NCBI GenBank assembly: GCA_030295235.1
Contig: AP026126.1
Span: 1,488,001 to 1,552,000 of the forward strand
Source of the DNA: Fistulifera solaris
Taxonomy: Eukaryota > Bacillariophyta > Bacillariophyceae > Naviculales > Stauroneidaceae
DNA: 64,000 nucleotides
Direction: 5' to 3'
The notes beneath the pieces are model-generated. The model saw only the letters and a program-made list of their open reading frames with translations. It was not told the origin of the DNA and made no database searches. The translations under genes were made by a program, and so were the position numbers. Positions 34,141-43,867 of the stretch are shown one piece after another. Numbering within the stretch: the first letter of the stretch is position 1; every line of letters starts with the position of its first letter.

Positions 34141-35519
34141 TCACTTTCCGACAACTTTGAACATCATTGTAGCCGCCGAGCCCACCAAAGCACCTGCGGC
34201 CATAAGGAGAACCGGGCTGGGCATCTTTTTCGGAGTTCCGAGCTGTGAGTAGGCTGGTTCATCCACCGTGGGCTCGTAGTGACCGGTGCATCCCAACTTA
34301 TCGCACGAGACCATCACGCGAGCAATCATGGCCTCTTCGGCCTTGCGGATCCAGACACGGGGGTCGTAGTACTTTTTGTTCGGTTTATCCGGGCCGTTGG
34401 GGTTACCAATTTGTCCTTGCAAGAAATCGCGGTTGCTCTTTTCGAATTGGCGCAGACCATCCCAGTATGCCCACTGTGTATCCGTGTCAATGTTCATCTT
34501 GACCACACCATTCTTGACCGCCGTCATGATTTCGTCGTCCGTGCTGCCGGATCCTCCGTGCATGACGAGGAAAATCGGCTTGGGGATGGAAGCATTCAAC
34601 ATCTTCTTGGCATAATCCTGATGTTTTCCGAGGCGCTCGGGACTCAACTTGACATTTCCTGGCTTGTAGACACCGTGCACATTTCCAAAGGCGGCCGCGA
34701 CGGAGAACATGTCGCCGACCTTGGACAAGGCTTCGTAAACGGCCCACACCTGCTCGGGGGACGTGTACAACTTTTCTGGATCAACGTGTTCGTTGTTGAC
34801 ACCATCCTCTTCTCCGCCAGTGATACCGATTTCCATCTCCAACCAGATCTTCATCGGTGCCATGCGCTTGAAGTACTCGACGCAAATGGAGATATTCTCG
34901 TCATCAGGCTCCTCCGAAAGATCGAGCATGTGCGAACCAAACAACGGTTCTCCGTACTTGTTGTAGAAATCTTCGTCGGCCGCGAGCATCCCATCGAACC
35001 AGGGCAACAAGTTCTTGGCACAGTGGTCGGAATGGAGAATGACGGGGATGCCGTAGAACTTGGCGACGGAACGCACGTGCATCGCGAGGGCGACACTGCC
35101 GGCGGCGGCACTGTTGGGATCCTTAATGCCTTTGCCGCACATGAAAGCTCCTCCTCCGTTGGATACTTGAATGATAATCGGAGACTTGGCCTTACGAGCC
35201 GCTTCCATAACAGCGTTGCAAGTGGAAGAACTGATAGAGAGAGATGCAGCAGAAAACGGTCAGTGTTGAGAATGAATATTTGTCACGAATAGTCGTCAAT
35301 AAGAGATGCAAGAGATGTCTCATGCAAGATTTTACTTGTTGCACCGCACAAACTCATCAGCGAATCTTGTTCGGTGCTTTCGTTGAAGTACCATTTCACC
35401 TACCTTGTGCAGTTCACTGCCGGAATGGCGTAACCCTTGCTACGAGCATCTTCAAACAAAGTCAAAACATCATCTCCAGTGATGACACCGGAAGGTACGA
35501 GAGCGTTTAGCATAGACAT
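34141..35519 (-). CDS. Fructose-bisphosphate aldolase, class II, cytosolic type
   Basis: Two exons (35404-35519 and 34141-35230) across a 173-nt GTAGGT...CAG intron; 401 residues. The join reads PAVNCTSSSTCNAVMEAARK as in class II-A aldolases. Zinc and active-site motifs: VILHSDHCAKNLLPWFDG, EIGITGGEEDGV, FGNVHGVYKPGNVKL, MHGGSGSTDDEI, and MNIDTDTQWAYWDG. There is no targeting presequence (starts MSMLNALVPSGVITGDD), which fits the cytosolic class II enzyme (Fba3 group) among the several diatom aldolases. It interconverts fructose-1,6-bisphosphate and triose phosphates. Unusual: about 45 residues beyond the normal C-terminus, ending in a hydrophobic helix (VLLMAAGALVGSAATMMF) and a short basic tail, resembling a tail anchor. 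Confidence 0.92.
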
Positions 35520-36023
35520 GTTCGTTGGCTGAATCGTTCTAATTCTTCTTTGTTTGCGAAAGAGAAGGAATCAAACGGATGCTCTACCATTTACGGTTGA
35601 TGATTCGGCTTATCTTGTGGCAGCCACACGAACGAGAAAACGAGAACGCAAAGAAAGTCAGTTTTCTCCCTCCTACTCATTGTTTCAGAGTCCGTTGCTC
35701 CACCGCGTATCTTTTTTGGAAAAAGATCCGCCACCGCGATCGTCTTGCGTCACTCGTCATTTTCGTCGCCTATTTTGTTCGGAAACGACCGAAACGGAGC
35801 CAGCTGTTCGTCTTTTGTTACGGAGTACTACGTACCTGGTTCACTTTTTTTATCACTGATACTGATGCCAAGTTCCTCGGCTATTACGTAGCATTCGGCA
35901 CCGGACTGCCGATGACAGGATGACGGCAACAAACAAAAGGTCCTTCCTATCATTATGATTTCATGAGTTCATCGCTCTCTCTCTCTCTCTAGCTCAATCA
36001 TCATCATACTATCCATCCACACC
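35520..36023. promoter_or_regulatory. Divergent promoter region of aldolase and CcdA genes
   Basis: 504 nt between two outward-facing starts. It contains TACGGAGTA at 35819-35827, TACCTGGT at 35833-35840 and a (CT)8 tract at 35975-35990 about 35 nt before the CcdA start. No gene is supported. Confidence 0.5.
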
Positions 36024-36990
36024 ATGCGCCTTCATCACAGAACGTACATAGCGACTGCCGTACTCGGTAGTTGCACTTTCACACTAAGCTTATATTGCGA
36101 CGACACCACCGTTCGCCGGGCGACGCAGAAAAGACACGCATTTACCGGCCTGGCAAGATTTTGTGTACAATGCCCAATCGCTGGCGGGAAATTTGGCTCA
36201 AAACAATATGGAAGAAGGAATGGCGGCCATTCCGGTCATGTACGGGGCGGGATTATTGACGAGCTGTTCTCCTTGTGTGTGGGGCATTTTACCTTTGACC
36301 GTGTCGTATATCAGTACTGCGGCTGGATCACGCGACGATCAAGATACGACTTGGCCCACTGTGGCGTTTGCCGCGGGGTTGGCGGCGGTGTTTTGCACAT
36401 TGGGTGTGGTAGCGGCGCAAGTGGGGGGAGTGTTTGGTTCCGAAGACGGGTTTCCGTGGTTGGCGTTGATATCCAATTCCATTTGTTTACTCATGGGACT
36501 CAAATTACTCGAGTTAATCAATCTACCCGTTCTTAATGTTAAAAGTTGGGGTGTGAAGAAACCAAACAGTGACTCCGTCGTTCTGTTGGACGCGTCGGGA
36601 AAAATACTGACGTCGAAGGAAGAGAAACAAGGTTTATGGCAGACCTTTCTATTGGGAGGCTCCTCCGCATTGGTGGCATCTCCGTGCGCTACACCGGTTT
36701 TATCATCCATCTTGGCGTATGTTGCAGCCGCTCAGAATACTGTCTTGGGTATTTTATTCCTCCTCGCATATACAGCCGGCTACGCGACTCCACTGTTATG
36801 GATCGCTGCTACAGGTGGCCAGGCGTTGGTGAATTTAAAGAAACGAACAGGAACGGGTATACTCGCTTCTCTAGCCCCATGGGTGGGTCCATTGACGGCG
36901 GGTGTCCTACTTTATTATGGAACGACGGGGCTGCTCTTTGCACTGTTTGGGGATCCGTCAGTAATAGCTCTATATCCCGTTCTTGAATAG
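36024..36990 (+). CDS. Plastid CcdA-type thiol/disulfide membrane transporter
   Basis: 321 residues after removal of one A at 36086-36087. The uncorrected N-terminal frame gives a signal peptide (TYIATAVLGSCTFTL), and the corrected join continues AYIATTPPFAGRRR, a plausible plastid transit start. The core is the DsbD/CcdA membrane domain with both redox cysteines: GAGLLTSCSPCVWGILPLTV and LVASPCATPVLSSILAYVAA. At least six membrane helices are visible. CcdA carries reducing equivalents across the thylakoid membrane for assembly of c-type cytochromes in the lumen. An internal loop (NSDSVVLLDASGKILTSKEE) is hydrophilic. It diverges from the aldolase gene. Confidence 0.83.
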
Positions 36991-37468
36991 TTCATAAGGT
37001 TTAATAGGGTATCGCCAATACCATAGACTACTGAAGATAAAAACGGTTCCCATTCACCGTGACAAGTTTATGCTTTCTTTTTGCACCATTAGATCTTACC
37101 AGCCGTGACTTGTGGATCCGTGTTCCGCGTGTAGTTTTATGACTTTTTCCCGAAAGAGTCTTTCTAAATGTTTACAGCTTATTGGGAGTTGTTAGTTGTT
37201 GGGAGTTAGGATTTCGGATTACCACAAGACTGAAGGAATAACGAGTCACGAGTCTTAAAATTAATGGCGAACGGCACTCAAAATTGGCACACAAGAACAA
37301 CAATTGTAGACTAAAAGCGAGTTTAACCGGTACTCAACGGGGACATATTTAACATCGAAACGTTTACACGTTTCACATTTTTCTCTCGCCATCGATCGCA
37401 ACTTGGAAGTGGATGGTGGTAATAACGCGAGGTGAATCAAAGAAGAGCAACGACGTTGCACAGTAAAT
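36991..37468. other. Intergenic region
   Basis: 478 nt between two plus-strand genes. No repeat or supported ORF was seen. Confidence 0.45.
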
Positions 37469-39120
37469 ATGATAAGAAGCGCTTTACTGCTACTTGCTGC
37501 GCTACTTCGGCCGTGTCCTGCGTCAAGAAGACTCCAACCTTTGGCAAGGGGCGGCGATGGACAAGAATCGGCGGAAGACATAAGGGTTAGCTATCTCGAA
37601 TCTAATGGCAGCAACAGCAATACAACCACTTCACTATATCAAAATACTTCGATCGTGCGAGAAGGCACTGTGAAAGCACAGTCGACGAAGTACGACGAAT
37701 CTTTGCCGATGATAATGTCCTAGAACGAGCGGAGCCAACGGTAACGCCAAATGGGGGAGGCGCCACGATTCGCCGGTCAGGTAATGCGACCTTCGACGGA
37801 AAATCCATTGTTAATAATACGGAGCAGATTGTTGGCGGAACAGCAACCGCTTTCGGGTCTTTTCCTTTCTTTGTACACGGTGCAAATCCAAACGACGATA
37901 GGAAAATATGCGGTGGGGTCTTGGTGCATCCAGACATATTTCTCACAGCTGCCAGCTGCCGAACTTTATTTTTCGAAGATAGCGAAGTCTTTATTGGAGC
38001 GACAAATTTACTCTCAACTCTCGGATTTGCGGAATCCAGGAAGATATTGGAGAAAAAAGCACATCCTGACTATGACTTCGTCAGCAGGGCGAACGATTTG
38101 ATGCTTATCAAGTTAGATTCAGCAAGCACACAAACCCCGGCAGACTTCAATAGAGTTGCAGACTTTCCAGTTACAGGCGAAAGTCTCGTGGTAGTCGGGT
38201 TTGGATGGACCAATGTCGCTGAAGAAGTATTGTCGCAGAGCCTCCAACAAGCAACTATCACTGTTGCAGATTTCGCACGGTGCGAAGCCACCAATAATGC
38301 TGCTGTATCAGCAGAGACGCAAATTTGTGCGGGACAACCCACAGGTGGGCCTGATTCATGGTAAGTACTGATCCACGACTATAGATGATTGTTTCGAGTA
38401 CAAGTAAATCTCACAGCTGTCGCTTCAAGCGATTTTGACACTGGTGGTCCAGTGTTGACGCAAGATGGAGGTTTTCTACATGGTATCAACTCGTTTGCTG
38501 TCGGCTGTGGATTTCCAGATTCCGAGGGTGTTTATACCCGTGTCAGTGCTTTTCAAGCGTTTATAGAGGATGGAATTTGTGAGTTGTCTACTGACCCTCC
38601 AGCATTTTGCTTGGAAGATCCAACGACTACACCTACCGTAGTGGGTAACATCCCAGCTCCTGCATTGACTCCAGCACCGACGCTTGCAGCTCCGCAATCA
38701 GGGCAGACTGTCTCACCATTTTCGCCATTGTCGCCAATATCCCCGGTGTCGCCAGTATCAACGCCCACACTATCCTTTTCCCCCACAATTCCATCAGCCC
38801 CTACGGCATTCGCGACTAAAAGTCCGACAAGAAGAGAACCAGGAAAAGATAAGGATAACGAGTGGAAATGGAAAGGCAGGCGTAAACGTCAAGGAAAGGG
38901 GGAAGGGTATAAAAAGGGAAAGCGCGGATCTGGAAAGAAATCGTCCAAGAGCGGGTCAGGAAAAAATCGTCGAAAAAATCATCTTGGTCTGATCGAAGTT
39001 CGGTTAAATATTGGTATCGCTACGCCATTTTCAAGTCCGTTAAAGGGCAATACCGTTACGAGCAACGCACTAATGGACAAAAGGTACAACGTAACATTTT
39101 TCAAATGGACCGCACTCTAG
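37469..39120 (+). CDS. Trypsin-like protein without catalytic His and Ser
   Basis: Signal peptide (MIRSALLLLAALLRPCPA), a pro-region, a trypsin (S1) domain starting IVGGTATAFGSFPFFV, and a long Ser/Pro then Lys/Gly-rich tail. Intron 38361-38429 joins DSC to DFDTGGPVL, the equivalent of DSCQGDSGGP. The catalytic positions read LTAASC (His to Ser), NDLMLIKL (Asp kept) and DTGGP (Ser to Thr), so normal protease activity is unlikely. The tail has PSP/PVSP repeats and a run of basic residues (KWKGRRKRQGKGEGYKKGKR). One frame break lies somewhere in 37612-37700 (the protease frame upstream reads STVDEVRRIFADDNVLERAE); with one base added the CDS is 1584 nt, 527 residues. Possible roles are binding or cell-wall attachment, but this is inference. 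Confidence 0.72.
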
Positions 39121-39705
39121 GACGGTGACCAAGAGCTGGGTTAGAATCGCGCTCCTGTCGCGATTCTTAGGATCATTCCATCTATTACAATCGATGCTGA
39201 CAGCGACATATAGAGGATTCAAAAAACAGCTAGCATCCCCAATATTTTTCTACAACAAGATGTTCGAGACGACTCGCGCTGTCCATCCATTGGGGCCAAA
39301 AAAATGAATAATTTTTTACTGCCCAAAGGCGGGTGACGTCCCCTTCCCTTGCCACAGCGGCTAGAAAAGAGCGGCTGATTTTCCCATTGCCAGCATCGTT
39401 TAGCTTAAATTGACGGCAGCCGCCCTGCGTAGCCCATGTCCAAAGTATCGACGAAAGCTAAGCCCAAGAGAAAACCCAGCAGTGGCTTTTCATTTTGAAG
39501 TCTCGCATATCCTTTAATATGGATTGCCTGTTGAGAAGTAAATGGCTTCGACGTCATAAAAGATGCTTCATTTAGTAAGATGCGGGTGAAGAAAACAACT
39601 GAAGGGAAAATCGGAAGAATCTCTTCAAAATGCACGAGGGTGCAGATTTGTAGATTGTAATGGCATGAAGTAGCAGTTACAAACCATAGTTTGGGTAGCA
39701 TGGTC
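39121..39705. other. Intergenic region between convergent genes
   Basis: 585 nt between the 3' ends of the trypsin-like and bestrophin-like genes. An open frame continues on the minus strand from the uncorrected bestrophin frame but has no family features. Confidence 0.5.
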
Positions 39706-40935
39706 TCATTCCATATTTGACTCCATTCCATCCACACACCATTGCGTGATGTTCTTGGTGCCAATCTTGATATCATTACACAATTCCTGGAGAGGCATGA
39801 TCGAAAATGGTTCCTCGAGTTGAAACGCCAACTCCTCGATACCGAATAAGAAAATAGCAACGATTGCTGATATAGGAACGACAGTAATTCCGTGAGAAAG
39901 ATCGGCGAATTTTGCGTGTCGGCAAAATTAATCAAGGCTTCGTAGAGAGCCAAGGGTAGCAGAAGCATGTATAGACCCAAAAAGCGAGCAGTGTGTCGGG
40001 TATAGACCAGCGGAACCGGCCATGAGTAAATCTTTTCGCAAATACTGGTGCATTCGCCCAGCAAGATGATTGATTTATCCGTTTCAATTCGGGCCTTTTC
40101 CTCCATAGGGACTTTTTGCAATGCTACCGAAAGCTGTGCTAGGGCAGACATGTTTGGACTTGGTGAGTCGAGGATACGACGAGCAAGAAGACTATTATTT
40201 TCTTTGCAGGTCTCTAAAACTTCACGTTCAAAATCTTCTTTATCTGGAGGACCGGATAACTCATACATGAGAGTACGGGCGAATAGCCAAGTCGACAATT
40301 GCAATTGATCTAGTGCATCTCGAGTGGCTGGATTCGAGAGATCGGCAAGGGAAGCCGCCATGCGAGCAATATTTCGACATTGCGATACAACTCGAGCCCA
40401 CGTTGTTCGGGCTTCCATCCACCGAGAATACGAAGCGTTCGTTCGAAAGACCAGCAACAATCCCAGGGCAGGACTGGAAAGCATAAAGGGGAGCGACGGC
40501 ATTGACAAAAGCGGAAGCGCGACGGGGGCATTCGGTACAACAACACCATTCCAGAGCAAGACAGTTGTAGCCACTGCTGATACAAGCGCCACTTCCGGCC
40601 TTAATTGTCGAACTACTCCCGAGAATAACATTCCCTTCAAGTTCGTCCGAACTCGTTCCGAATTTCTATGACGTACCCAATCCTCATAGGTAAAAATAGT
40701 TCTGCGGTACTTGCGAGATTCTTCTCCGTAAGGGACACGCCCTGTTTCGAGAGTAACAGCCATCATAGAGCCTGGCTTGTAAGGAGGGCTCTTGACAATT
40801 CTGATCCGCCTTTGACTTCAAAGCATAGAGTGCATCTCCCCGCGCCTCACTACGTCGATCGTTCGATGTGAACGCATCTACGGGTCTTTGAAGCCATAAT
40901 AGAGCGAGGACCAAGAAGCTCGACGACAGGACCAT
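39706..40935 (-). CDS. Plastid-targeted bestrophin-like anion channel
   Basis: 409 residues after two corrections that cancel (one base near 40806-40813 removed, one A added at 39910-39913); the span 39706-40935 is a multiple of three. A signal peptide (MVLSSSFLVLALLWLQRPVDA) ends at the plastid motif DA/FTSNDRR. The bestrophin/UPF0187 domain shows PALGLLLVFRTNASYSRW with the conserved RTN, WARVVSQCRNIAR, and after the second correction IVAIFLFGIEELAFQLEEPF and IMPLQELCNDI, the family's signature. These proteins are chloride or bicarbonate channels; bestrophins in algal thylakoids supply bicarbonate to the pyrenoid. It diverges from a plastid-presequence phosphate carrier gene across 462 nt. 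Confidence 0.83.
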
Positions 40936-41138
40936 TTTACTGTTTTATGATATCCCTAACAAATGAATGCACAAACGGAGTGCTAGGTAAAGAGGACGCA
41001 ATTGATGACATCAATGTGACGGAGCGAGGTTGAATTTGAGAAAGAAAATTGAGGACGTATGCCGTAGGCGTAGGCCCACGTGCCATGTGCATGCGTCGTA
41101 GTTCGGACGAGTGAGTCACGGGTGCGATTCTTCGTCGT

Positions 41139-41193
41139 TCATGACTGACATCCAGTCGTGGCGAAAAGTCGCTTACACTTTCGCATATAGTAA
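41139..41193. repeat. Dispersed 55-nt repeat, copy 2
   Basis: Matches 8087-8141 with about six differences in 55 nt, in the same plus-strand orientation. Here it lies in the shared promoter of the bestrophin-like and carrier genes. A GATGATGATGATG microsatellite follows at about 41279-41293. Confidence 0.7.
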
Positions 41194-41397
41194 GCAATTT
41201 AGAGACAATGGGCCGTTGGCCTGCTGTCAGGCTGCACTTTGTGATACTCTCGTGGTGAACTGGTACTCAGCGGTTGATGGATGATGATGATGATTTCTTC
41301 CGCTGAAAGAAAATGAGATGAAGAATCTTTAAAAACATGTCAGATCGAATCTATTGAAGAAACATCCAACCAGCACCTTACTTTATTAAATACCAGA

Positions 41398-42546
41398 ATG
41401 AAATCTGCAAATCCTTTCGTATTTATTTGCTTAGTATGGTTGATACAACGATTCTGCGAGGGATTTCTCTCGACGTGCGATCGACACCGGTTCAAAGAAC
41501 ACATTCGGTCACAAACTGACATCCATCAAACCATCGGAGGGAGAAGATGGTCACCTTCACAAACCTCTGACGAATACTTTCTGTGGGAGTCGACAAACAA
41601 AACACAGGTGGCTAGTCAAGCGACTAATTCTGTTGCCTTCGCTGCCGGATGTCTGTTTGTTGTATTTGTTCCGATCATGCAATCAGTCGACATTGACCCC
41701 CGATACTTCCTTGCGGGAGGCATTTGTGCAGCCGCTAGTCACGGTTTGATGGTACCTGTGGACGTTATCAAAACGAGAATTCAAGCTTCGCCTCTGGATT
41801 ACAGGGATGGATTTTGGCGTGCCACCAAGACGATTCTCGAAAACGAAGGTGGTGCCGTTTTACTGCGTGGCCTGAGTCCTACTGTAGTCGGATACGGCAT
41901 CGAAGGGGCGACCAAGTTCGGATTGTACGAATCATTGAAACCAATTTTGGCGGCGTGTATTCCAACGGAGAGTACCACAGCCCCCTTATTACTTGGGAGT
42001 CTATTGGCAGGAGGCATTGCGAGTCTCATATTGTGCCCATTGGAACGAATACGGATACGGTTGGTAACGGATGAGGACTACCGAGAAAAGAATCTACTGT
42101 CAGGACTGTTATCGATTGTCGAAAAGGAGGGCTTACTCTCGTTATTTAGAGGAGGATTCGCCGCCATGTTATCAAAGCAAGTTCCTTACACCGTTGGAAA
42201 GCAAGTGTCGTTCGATCTTTTTGCAGCATCACTCTACAGCTCACTGGCCTCTAAAGGTTGCGATGCTGTCATCATAGCCGCATCCGGGGCGTCTATTGTC
42301 GCGTGTTTACTCAGTCAGCCCGGAGATGTACTGCTGACGCAAACATACCAAGATCGTTCACGAGCAGATACGATCCCGAGTTTATCAGAAACTGCTCGTT
42401 CAATATGGGTGCAACAAGGTCCATGCGGTTTCTTATCCGGCTTGTCCGCGCGCTTTTTACATGTTGGCTTTATCGTGCAAATACAACTCGTTTTATACGA
42501 CTTGGTCAAACAGACGCTGGGCCTACCAGCCACCGGATCAGCTTAA
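41398..42546 (+). CDS. Mitochondrial-carrier-family phosphate-carrier-like protein with plastid presequence
   Basis: 382 residues, single exon. The three carrier repeats show PVDVIKTRIQ, PLERIRIRLV and QPGDVLLTQT; the third lacks the basic residue, as in mitochondrial phosphate carriers. Other phosphate-carrier features are GYGIEGATKFGLYESLKPIL and LSKQVPYTVGKQVSFDLF. The N-terminus is not that of a mitochondrial protein: a signal peptide (NPFVFICLVWLIQRFCEG) is followed by F at the cleavage site (EG/FLSTCDRHRF) and a basic hydroxylated stretch, as for diatom plastid import. A plastid envelope phosphate carrier is inferred. Its neighbour, divergent on the other strand, is a plastid bestrophin-like channel. 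Confidence 0.83.
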   Translation: MKSANPFVFICLVWLIQRFCEGFLSTCDRHRFKEHIRSQTDIHQTIGGRRWSPSQTSDEYFLWESTNKTQVASQATNSVAFAAGCLFVVFVPIMQSVDIDPRYFLAGGICAAASHGLMVPVDVIKTRIQASPLDYRDGFWRATKTILENEGGAVLLRGLSPTVVGYGIEGATKFGLYESLKPILAACIPTESTTAPLLLGSLLAGGIASLILCPLERIRIRLVTDEDYREKNLLSGLLSIVEKEGLLSLFRGGFAAMLSKQVPYTVGKQVSFDLFAASLYSSLASKGCDAVIIAASGASIVACLLSQPGDVLLTQTYQDRSRADTIPSLSETARSIWVQQGPCGFLSGLSARFLHVGFIVQIQLVLYDLVKQTLGLPATGSA

Positions 42547-42809
42547 AATTCATACTTCGAGTAAACTAGTAGCCTTCGCATGGCCTCTCAATTTTCGCTG
42601 TTTCAGAGGTAGTTTAATTCTCTTTCATTCGTTAAACATAGCCAACCGACACCGGCACGATTCATTGCCGGTTGCAGAGAGACTCAATCCCGACAACCTA
42701 TCCCTACAACTATGCGGCGGGCTTGTCGACAAGCCTCAAATTATGCGGGATGAATGTGTACCTGTAGACTGTTGATTCGCGAATTCGCATGCCATGATTG
42801 TCATGTATT

Positions 42810-43604
42810 CTATCGTAGGGCGGTGCCAAAAATGCGGTACAGTTCCACTTCTTGAGGGGCCTCGAATGAAAGAGAAATTTTCTCCACTTTTTCAACTAGC
42901 GGCGATGAAGCCATCCGCTCCAAGTACTTCGCGATTCCATCGAAAGTACGTCGTTCCACAACCGTCAGCATGAATGTGGCGGAACGCTTCCTTAGGAAAG
43001 CTTCCTGACATTCCGCTAAGTACTTCCAACTATCCCCGTATAGCGGCTCAAAGATACAATCACAGTTGAATACAACATCGAATGCACCATGATGATCCAT
43101 CAACTTCTCAACTTCTTCCGCTGACCAGTCCAGTGCTTCAACTTCTAGCGGTAAGTCTGGACGAGTTTCGAGCAGCGATTTACAATTCGTTTCGAGCTGC
43201 GAAAGTAGGTCGTCTTGGTCGGTCAAGACAACTTTGCAGTTCCGTGCCATAGCCAAAATCATTCCCGGTACACCCAAGCCGCAACCCAATTCTACAACGT
43301 TTGTTGTCTTTTTCCATTCAATAGGCGCTTCCTCGCTCAACAGATACTGCAGGCCCACGACTGCGGCTCGCCAAAGACGAGTCCCCGCCCATTGTGTTCC
43401 GTGAAATAAGGGCGCAATAGCTTGTTCAGATAATTTAGTGGTGAGTTCGAACGGTTCTAGATCCGGCCATTTGACGCGCAAGCCAATTTCCAAGCCCGTC
43501 CGCGAGCGAATCGACTCAACGTAATCGCAGTATTCGTCTTCTTCCTCCGCATCATCGATGTCTGCCTGATCTCCATCGTCTTCCACATTTTTGCTTATAT
43601 CCAT
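42810..43604 (-). CDS. Family-16 (METTL21-like) methyltransferase
   Basis: 264 residues, single exon. After an acidic N-terminus (DDGDQADIDDAEEEDEY) the Rossmann-type methyltransferase shows WAGTRLWRAAVVGLQYL, AdoMet motif I VVELGCGLGVPG, motif II VVLTDQDD, and FDVVFNCDCIFEPLYG, in the position of the D/N-x-x-Y motif of protein lysine methyltransferases of this family. These enzymes methylate non-histone proteins such as chaperones and translation factors; the target is unknown. It converges with the carrier gene (263-nt gap). Confidence 0.8.
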   Translation of the reverse strand: MDISKNVEDDGDQADIDDAEEEDEYCDYVESIRSRTGLEIGLRVKWPDLEPFELTTKLSEQAIAPLFHGTQWAGTRLWRAAVVGLQYLLSEEAPIEWKKTTNVVELGCGLGVPGMILAMARNCKVVLTDQDDLLSQLETNCKSLLETRPDLPLEVEALDWSAEEVEKLMDHHGAFDVVFNCDCIFEPLYGDSWKYLAECQEAFLRKRSATFMLTVVERRTFDGIAKYLERMASSPLVEKVEKISLSFEAPQEVELYRIFGTALR

Positions 43605-43664
43605 GACTCCGTCTTATTGTTGCTTCTTTTAAGCTGTAAGTAAACTGTCGTCGTTATTCTTGAT

Positions 43665-43676
43665 TACTCCGGAGTA
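43665..43676. promoter_or_regulatory. Palindrome TACTCCGGAGTA
   Basis: A perfect 12-nt palindrome 61 nt upstream of the methyltransferase start. The related nonamer TACTCCGTA occurs at 12015, 35819 (reverse) and 63018, all between genes. A transcription-factor site is possible but unproven. Confidence 0.35.
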
Positions 43677-43867
43677 ATTGCTATTGATGGGGTGCTTTCT
43701 GGTTTATTCGGCGGGTTGCCAAATCATACGGATGGAGGGACGTGACCATGACGTCGGCTACTAGAGGGCCGTTTGCTCTGTTTGCAACGAACTCAACGAC
43801 ACGCAACACAACAACTCATGTAGCACATAAACTAAGTCGTTTCAATATTATAACACTTCTATGCTTT

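Noticed and set aside
34279-35292. 337-codon frame antisense to the aldolase
   Set aside because: Codon-bias shadow of the aldolase; it crosses the real intron boundary and lacks motifs.
39405-39705. C-terminal extension of the bestrophin-like protein in the uncorrected frame
   Set aside because: The alternative frame carries the conserved LFGIEE..LEEPF segment and ends at 39706.
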